DNA of 64,000 nucleotides, taken from NCBI RefSeq assembly GCF_048820895.1, contig NZ_JBMERQ010000002.1, positions 62,001-126,000 of the forward strand, given 5' to 3'. The stretch is from Cribrihabitans_A neustonicus. Lineage in GTDB: Bacteria; Pseudomonadota; Alphaproteobacteria; Rhodobacterales; Rhodobacteraceae. Below the pieces are notes generated by a model that was given only the letters and a program-made list of their open reading frames with translations, searched no databases and was not told the origin of the DNA. The position numbers and the translations under genes are program-made. Shown here piece after piece: positions 60,253 to 64,000 of this stretch. Numbering within the stretch: position 1 is the first letter of the stretch; every line of letters begins with the position of its first letter.

Positions 60253-60283
60253 AAAACGGCGCGCAGGAGCCTTGCGCGCCGTC
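60253..60283 (-). terminator. intrinsic terminator after gyrB
   Basis: A 10-bp stem (ACGGCGCGCA at 60256-60265 with TGCGCGCCGT at 60273-60282, 7-base loop) followed on the minus strand by a short T-run. It is 26 bases past the gyrB stop. Confidence 0.75.
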
Positions 60284-60308
60284 TTCGAAACTGCCGGAGC
60301 GGCAGGGG

Positions 60309-62726
60309 TCAGAAGTCCAGGTTCTCCACGCTCAGCGCGTTTTTCTGGATGAACTCGCGGCGCGGTTCCACGACGTCGCCCATCAGCTTGGTGAACAGAT
60401 CGTCGGCTTCCACCATGTCGTCGATGCGCACTTGCAGCAGCGTGCGGGCATCCGGGTCCAGCGTGGTCTCCCAGAGCTGGTCGGGGTTCATCTCGCCCAG
60501 GCCTTTGTAGCGCTGCAGGGTAAGGCCCTTCTCGCCTTCCTCCAGAATTGCCTTCAGCAGGCCCAGCGGCCCGTGGATCGCCTGTCGGCGGTCGCGGCGG
60601 ACCAGTGTTGCCGTAGCGCCGTAGACGTCCTGCAGGCTCTTGGTGAAGCTGCCGGTCTTCCGCGCCTCGCCAGAGCGCAGCATCGGGCCGTCAAGTGTCC
60701 GCACCTCCTCCACGCCGCGCAGGATGCGGGCCAGGCGAATGCCGTGGTCCTGGGTAATCCGGCCGTGCCAGCCGCGCTCATACTCAAGCGCAATCTCATC
60801 CAGCCGCTTGGCCACCTGATCTGCAACGCCCTGCAGGTCGGCATCGACAGCACCCGGCACGAAGGCGCCGGCCACCGCGGCCTGCTCCAGGATGTGGCGC
60901 GGATAATGCGTCGGGAAGGCATCGAGCACGCGCTTCAGCTGGCGCGCCTCATCTACCACCCGGGCCAGATCCTGGCCGGTGATCTCCTCGCCGCTGCCGA
61001 GCTGCAGCACCGCGCCATCGACGCCCTGGTTGATCAGGTAATCGTCCAGAGCTGCCTGGTCCTTCAGGTAAACCTCGGACTTGCCGCGGGCGACCTTGTA
61101 GAGCGGCGGCTGCGCGATGTAGAGGTAGCCGCCCTCGATCAGTTCCGGCATCTGGCGGTAGAAAAAGGTCAGCAGCAGCGTGCGGATGTGGGCGCCGTCG
61201 ACGTCGGCGTCGGTCATGATCACGATCTTGTGGTACCGCAGCTTGGAGATGTCGAACTCGTCCCGGCCGATGCCGGTGCCAAGCGCCATCACCAGGTTGC
61301 CGATCTCCTGGGAGGAGAGCATCCGGTCGAAGCGCGCGCGCTCCACGTTGAGGATCTTGCCGCGCAGGGGCAGGATCGCCTGGGTCATCCGGTCGCGCCC
61401 GGTCTGCGCCGAGCCGCCCGCCGAGTCACCCTCGACGAGGAAGAGTTCGGTCTTGGTTGCGTCCTTTTCGGAACAGTCCTTCAGCTTGCCCGCGAGGAAG
61501 TTCACGTCCATCGCGGTCTTGCGCCGGGTCAGCTCGCGGGCCTTGCGCGCCGCCTCGCGCGCCAGCGCCGCCTCGATGATCTTCCCGACGATCTGCTTGG
61601 CCTCGTTGGGATTTTCCTCGAACCACTCGGCGAGCTTCTCCCCCACCAGGCTCTCGACCACCGGGCGCACTTCGGAGGAGACCAGCTTGTCCTTGGTCTG
61701 GCTGGAGAATTTCGGATCCGGGACCTTAACCGACAACACGCAGGTCAGCCCCTCGCGGGCATCGTCGCCGGTGAAGGTGACTTTCTCCTTCTTGGCGATG
61801 CCGGAGGATTGGGCATAATTGTTGATGGTCCGGGTCAGCGCACCGCGGAAGCCCGCCACATGAGTGCCGCCATCGCGCTGCGGGATGTTGTTGGTGAAGG
61901 GCAGGACGGTTTCGTGGTAGCTGTCGTTCCACCACATGGCGATCTCGACGACGATGTCGTCCTTTTCGCCGATGATGTAGACCGGCGCATCCATTACCGG
62001 CGACTTGTGGCGGTCGAGGTATTTCACGAACTCCTTGACGCCGCCCTCGTAGAACAGCTCCACCTCCAGCCGTTCCGCCGGGCGCTCGTCGATCAGGATG
62101 ATGCGCACGCCGGAATTGAGGAAGGCCAGCTCGCGCAGGCGTTTCTCCAGCGTCTCAAAAGAGAATTCGAGGTTCGAGAAGGTGTCCGTGGAGGCGAGGA
62201 AGCGCACCTCAGTGCCGGTGCGGCCTTCAGCGTCGCCCACCACGGTCAGATGCTCGGCGGTCTCGCCGCGCACGAACTTGGCGAAATGCTCCTTGCCGTT
62301 GCGCCAGATGCGAAGTTCCAGCCAGTCCGACAACGCGTTCACCACCGACACACCCACGCCGTGCAGGCCGCCGGAGACTTTATAGGAGTTCGAATCAAAC
62401 TTACCGCCCGCGTGCAGCTGAGTCATGATGACCTCTGCCGCCGAGACGCCCTCTTCCTGGTGGATATCCACCGGGATGCCGCGGCCGTTGTCGCTGACCG
62501 AGACCGAATTGTCGGCGTGGATCTTCACTGTCACATGGTCGGCGTGGCCCGCCAGCGCCTCGTCGATGCCGTTGTCCACGACCTCATAAACCATATGGTG
62601 CAGGCCCGAGCCGTCATCGGTGTCCCCAATATACATGCCGGGGCGCTTGCGAACTGCCTCCAAGCCTTTGAGAACTTTGATGGAATCCGCGCCATATTCT
62701 GCGGGAGCCTGCTCGTTTCCGGACAT
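60309..62726 (-). CDS. gyrB: DNA gyrase subunit B
   Basis: An 805-residue type IIA topoisomerase ATPase subunit. The GHKL ATPase site is at the N-terminus (EVVDNGIDEALAGHAD, DNGRGIPVD, GGLHGVGVSVVNALS); the TOPRIM motifs are EGDSAGGSA (about 430-438) and DADVDGAH (about 504-511); the C-terminal QRYKGLGEMNPDQLW binds GyrA. A GyrB-type insert, not a ParE, is indicated by length. ATG at 62726 has AGGAAG six bases upstream, so it is preferred over the ATG two codons earlier. Confidence 0.96.
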   Translation of the reverse strand: MSGNEQAPAEYGADSIKVLKGLEAVRKRPGMYIGDTDDGSGLHHMVYEVVDNGIDEALAGHADHVTVKIHADNSVSVSDNGRGIPVDIHQEEGVSAAEVIMTQLHAGGKFDSNSYKVSGGLHGVGVSVVNALSDWLELRIWRNGKEHFAKFVRGETAEHLTVVGDAEGRTGTEVRFLASTDTFSNLEFSFETLEKRLRELAFLNSGVRIILIDERPAERLEVELFYEGGVKEFVKYLDRHKSPVMDAPVYIIGEKDDIVVEIAMWWNDSYHETVLPFTNNIPQRDGGTHVAGFRGALTRTINNYAQSSGIAKKEKVTFTGDDAREGLTCVLSVKVPDPKFSSQTKDKLVSSEVRPVVESLVGEKLAEWFEENPNEAKQIVGKIIEAALAREAARKARELTRRKTAMDVNFLAGKLKDCSEKDATKTELFLVEGDSAGGSAQTGRDRMTQAILPLRGKILNVERARFDRMLSSQEIGNLVMALGTGIGRDEFDISKLRYHKIVIMTDADVDGAHIRTLLLTFFYRQMPELIEGGYLYIAQPPLYKVARGKSEVYLKDQAALDDYLINQGVDGAVLQLGSGEEITGQDLARVVDEARQLKRVLDAFPTHYPRHILEQAAVAGAFVPGAVDADLQGVADQVAKRLDEIALEYERGWHGRITQDHGIRLARILRGVEEVRTLDGPMLRSGEARKTGSFTKSLQDVYGATATLVRRDRRQAIHGPLGLLKAILEEGEKGLTLQRYKGLGEMNPDQLWETTLDPDARTLLQVRIDDMVEADDLFTKLMGDVVEPRREFIQKNALSVENLDF

Positions 62727-62754
62727 TCGCATCTTCCTGTCTTTGCTTCAGGAT

Positions 62755-62783
62755 TTTATACGGTCTCCGGGGGGGATTGTCAC
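62755..62783 (-). promoter_or_regulatory. gyrB promoter
   Basis: On the minus strand GTGACA (62783-62778) and TATAAA (62760-62755) are 17 bases apart, a good sigma-70 match. The predicted start lies about 20 bases upstream of the gyrB ATG. Confidence 0.6.
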
Positions 62784-62811
62784 GCGCAACCCCCCTTTTT
62801 TCTTGGCAGAT

Positions 62812-63420
62812 TCAGGCCGCTTTGGCGCCCAGGCCCGCCGCCCTTTGAAGCCAGCCCCCGACCGTCGCCGCGCCCGCGCCGGTGGCAGGCGCAAAGGAGG
62901 TGAAACGGGTCGGCCTGATGCCCACGAAACCGAGGATCTGGCGGCTGATGAAGGTCTTCACCGCGTTGCCGTAAAACAGTCTGAGCCACAGCGCCGGCGT
63001 GTCCGAGGTGAGCAGCACACGCGCAGTCTTGCCGGTCAGCATCGGCGCAGGGAGCCCCATAAAATTGGTATTGCGGGTGTCAAAGGCGCGGCCCGGCAGC
63101 AGCGCCCGGTCGAACACGCCTTTCAGCTTCGCAGGCACCGCCCCCCACCACAGCGGCGTCGCCAGAACCACGTGGTCGGCCCATTCCAGATCGGCAAGAA
63201 AGGCCGCAAGGTCAGGTTCCAGCGGCTTGGGGTTCTCGTAGCCGCTCTGACCATAGTCCATGTCGAACCGCATTTGCGATACGTCATGGCTGCGCACGGC
63301 GTGCCCCTTCGCCTCGGCCGCCTGCGCGTAAGCCGCGCAGAGCGATTTCGACAGCGAGCTTTCACCCGGGTGGCCGTTCAGGACGATGATCTTGCGGGCA
63401 TGTGTTTTTCGGCGGGACAT
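62812..63420 (-). CDS. flavodoxin-fold NAD(P)H-dependent oxidoreductase
   Basis: A 202-residue NQO1/KefF-type flavoprotein: IIVLNGHPGESSLSKSLCAAYAQ at the FMN phosphate loop, the WADHVVLATPLWWGAVPAKLKGVFDRALLPG block and the later MLTGKTARVLLTSD segment. It probably reduces quinones or electrophiles with two electrons. GGAG lies before the ATG. It is divergent from the TetR gene, and its promoter is covered by TetR-type palindromes, so induction by a toxic quinone-like compound is plausible. Confidence 0.88.
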   Translation of the reverse strand: MSRRKTHARKIIVLNGHPGESSLSKSLCAAYAQAAEAKGHAVRSHDVSQMRFDMDYGQSGYENPKPLEPDLAAFLADLEWADHVVLATPLWWGAVPAKLKGVFDRALLPGRAFDTRNTNFMGLPAPMLTGKTARVLLTSDTPALWLRLFYGNAVKTFISRQILGFVGIRPTRFTSFAPATGAGAATVGGWLQRAAGLGAKAA

Positions 63421-63440
63421 GGCTGGCTCCGTGAGTTAAA

Positions 63441-63506
63441 TTGACCTCGGTCACTTTATTGAATCAAAAATGACCACGGTCAACTTATAAATTGACCATG
63501 GTCAAT
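63441..63506. promoter_or_regulatory. three palindromic operators between oxidoreductase and TetR genes
   Basis: TGACCTCGGTCA (63442-63453), TGACCACGGTCA (63471-63482) and TGACCATGGTCA (63493-63504; the last extends to the 16-bp palindrome ATTGACCATGGTCAAT). On the minus strand TTGACC (63483-63478) and AATAAA (63460-63455), 17 bases apart, make a promoter for the oxidoreductase; the middle operator covers its -35. This is a typical TetR-family autoregulated divergent control region. Confidence 0.8.
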
Positions 63507-63528
63507 AACGGATACGTGAGGCACGGAC

Positions 63529-64000
63529 ATGACACGCGCACCGCAGAAACGGCGGCTGGAAACACGGGCCAGGCTGCTCGAGGCCGCGGCGGCCATCGTG
63601 AAGGAGCAGGGCTACTCCGGCTTGCGGGCCGAGGATGTGGCGGCGCGGGCAGGAGCTGCCAAGGGCACGCTGTTTGCCCATTTCGGCGACAAGGACGGCT
63701 TGCTTGCGGTGCTGATCGGGGCCGAGGTGACGCAGTTGCTCAAGGCGATGGAGGCCGCGGGCGTACCGGAAAGCATTGACGCGCTCATCCGCCGCCTGGC
63801 CCCGCATCTGGACTTCGTGGCGCAGGACCGGGTGATCTTCGACCTCCTCCTGCGCTACTCCGGCACCACCGCGGCCGAGGCCGATGCCGTGGTGGCGCAG
63901 AGCTTCCTGGGCCAGGTGACGCTGCTCACCGTCTGGCTGGAGGCGATGCAGGCCGCCGGAACCGTGCGCCGGGACCAGCCCGCCGTGCTATTGGCCGAAG
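63529..64000 (+). CDS. TetR/AcrR-family transcriptional regulator (3' end outside window)
   Basis: The first 157 residues or so of a TetR-family regulator. The helix-turn-helix is in LLEAAAAIVKEQGYSGLRAEDVAARAGAAKGTLFAHFGDKDGLL (about 17-60), with the family G-TLF-HF-DK-L pattern. The ligand domain follows and is cut off at the right edge. It very likely binds the TGACCnnGGTCA palindromes upstream and represses itself and the divergent oxidoreductase. Confidence 0.9.
   Translation, partial: MTRAPQKRRLETRARLLEAAAAIVKEQGYSGLRAEDVAARAGAAKGTLFAHFGDKDGLLAVLIGAEVTQLLKAMEAAGVPESIDALIRRLAPHLDFVAQDRVIFDLLLRYSGTTAAEADAVVAQSFLGQVTLLTVWLEAMQAAGTVRRDQPAVLLAE

Noticed and set aside
62770..62805. G6/C6 dyad followed by T6 on the plus strand taken as a terminator
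   Set aside because: No plus-strand gene precedes it, and the T-run is on the wrong side for the minus-strand oxidoreductase gene; part of it forms the gyrB promoter spacer.
60225..62903. Plus-strand frame of 892 codons opposite gyrB
   Set aside because: Shadow of gyrB, which has full ATPase and TOPRIM motifs.
1..64000. Search for tRNA, rRNA, insertion sequences, integrases and prophage genes
   Set aside because: No T-loop-like signatures with matching acceptor stems, no transposase or integrase motifs, and no phage structural genes were seen by eye.

Overview
The window reads as a chromosomal segment of an alphaproteobacterium of the family Rhodobacteraceae, most likely the marine Roseobacter group (Leisingera, Phaeobacter and Ruegeria are the closest matches from memory; no search was run). 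The reasons are the high GC content with strong GC bias at third codon positions, a CcrM-type GANTC methyltransferase, the ftsK-lolA pair, DUF2125 and DUF3576 proteins, the leuS-lptE-holA order, and several large FAD/GcvT demethylating dehydrogenases. Genes are densely packed, often with 4-bp ATGA or GTGA overlaps. I saw no rRNA, tRNA, insertion sequence, prophage or CRISPR array.

Layout. 1-2000: dapB (cut by the left edge) divergent from rbfA and a phosphodiester glycosidase-like gene. 2008-8744: a methylamine/osmolyte demethylation block with two FAD-GcvT dehydrogenases of 816 residues each, a GlxA-type AraC regulator between them and an XRE-cupin regulator preceded by two matching 25-bp inverted repeats. 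8945-15238: free-methionine-sulfoxide reductase, an AT-rich orphan membrane gene, thiolase, a STAS/anti-sigma pair, gamma-glutamyltransferase, hspQ and a lytic transglycosylase lipoprotein. 15459-23271: lolA, ftsK, a class I aminotransferase, an amidase and a UbiH-type monooxygenase. 23368-28778: xth, thioredoxin-TPR, LON-domain and Trm112-like genes on the minus strand; an OmpR-type regulator; ribA and an L,D-transpeptidase. 29030-36544: yggS-type PLP protein, a porin with a threonine-rich loop, a DUF3576 lipoprotein, leuS-lptE-holA and a GST. 36514-41244: a HI0933-type flavoprotein, a small HNH protein, enoyl-CoA hydratase plus SDR, and DUF2125. 41599-46029: pmbA, a CysQ-like phosphatase, a divergent KDO-transferase-like protein and lpxK. 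46231-53173: DsbA-like and DciA-like genes, mutY, alkB, a membrane nucleotide cyclase, ccrM and rnhB. 53298-56758: two small exported proteins, a membrane-anchored winged-helix protein and a DUF427-cyclase fusion. 56916-64000: an acyltransferase overlapping a fused E1 dehydrogenase, gyrB, and an NAD(P)H oxidoreductase divergent from a TetR regulator (cut by the right edge).

Much of the window is core housekeeping: lysine and riboflavin synthesis, envelope biogenesis (lolA, lptE, lpxK), DNA metabolism (ftsK, holA, mutY, xth, gyrB, ccrM, rnhB) and translation (leuS, rbfA). The more distinctive parts are the demethylation block with its operator pair, the reverse-topology membrane winged-helix protein, the DUF427-cyclase fusion, the E1/acyltransferase pair, a dispersed intergenic repeat seen at 28.8 and 41.4 kb, and the triple palindrome controlling the right-edge TetR locus.
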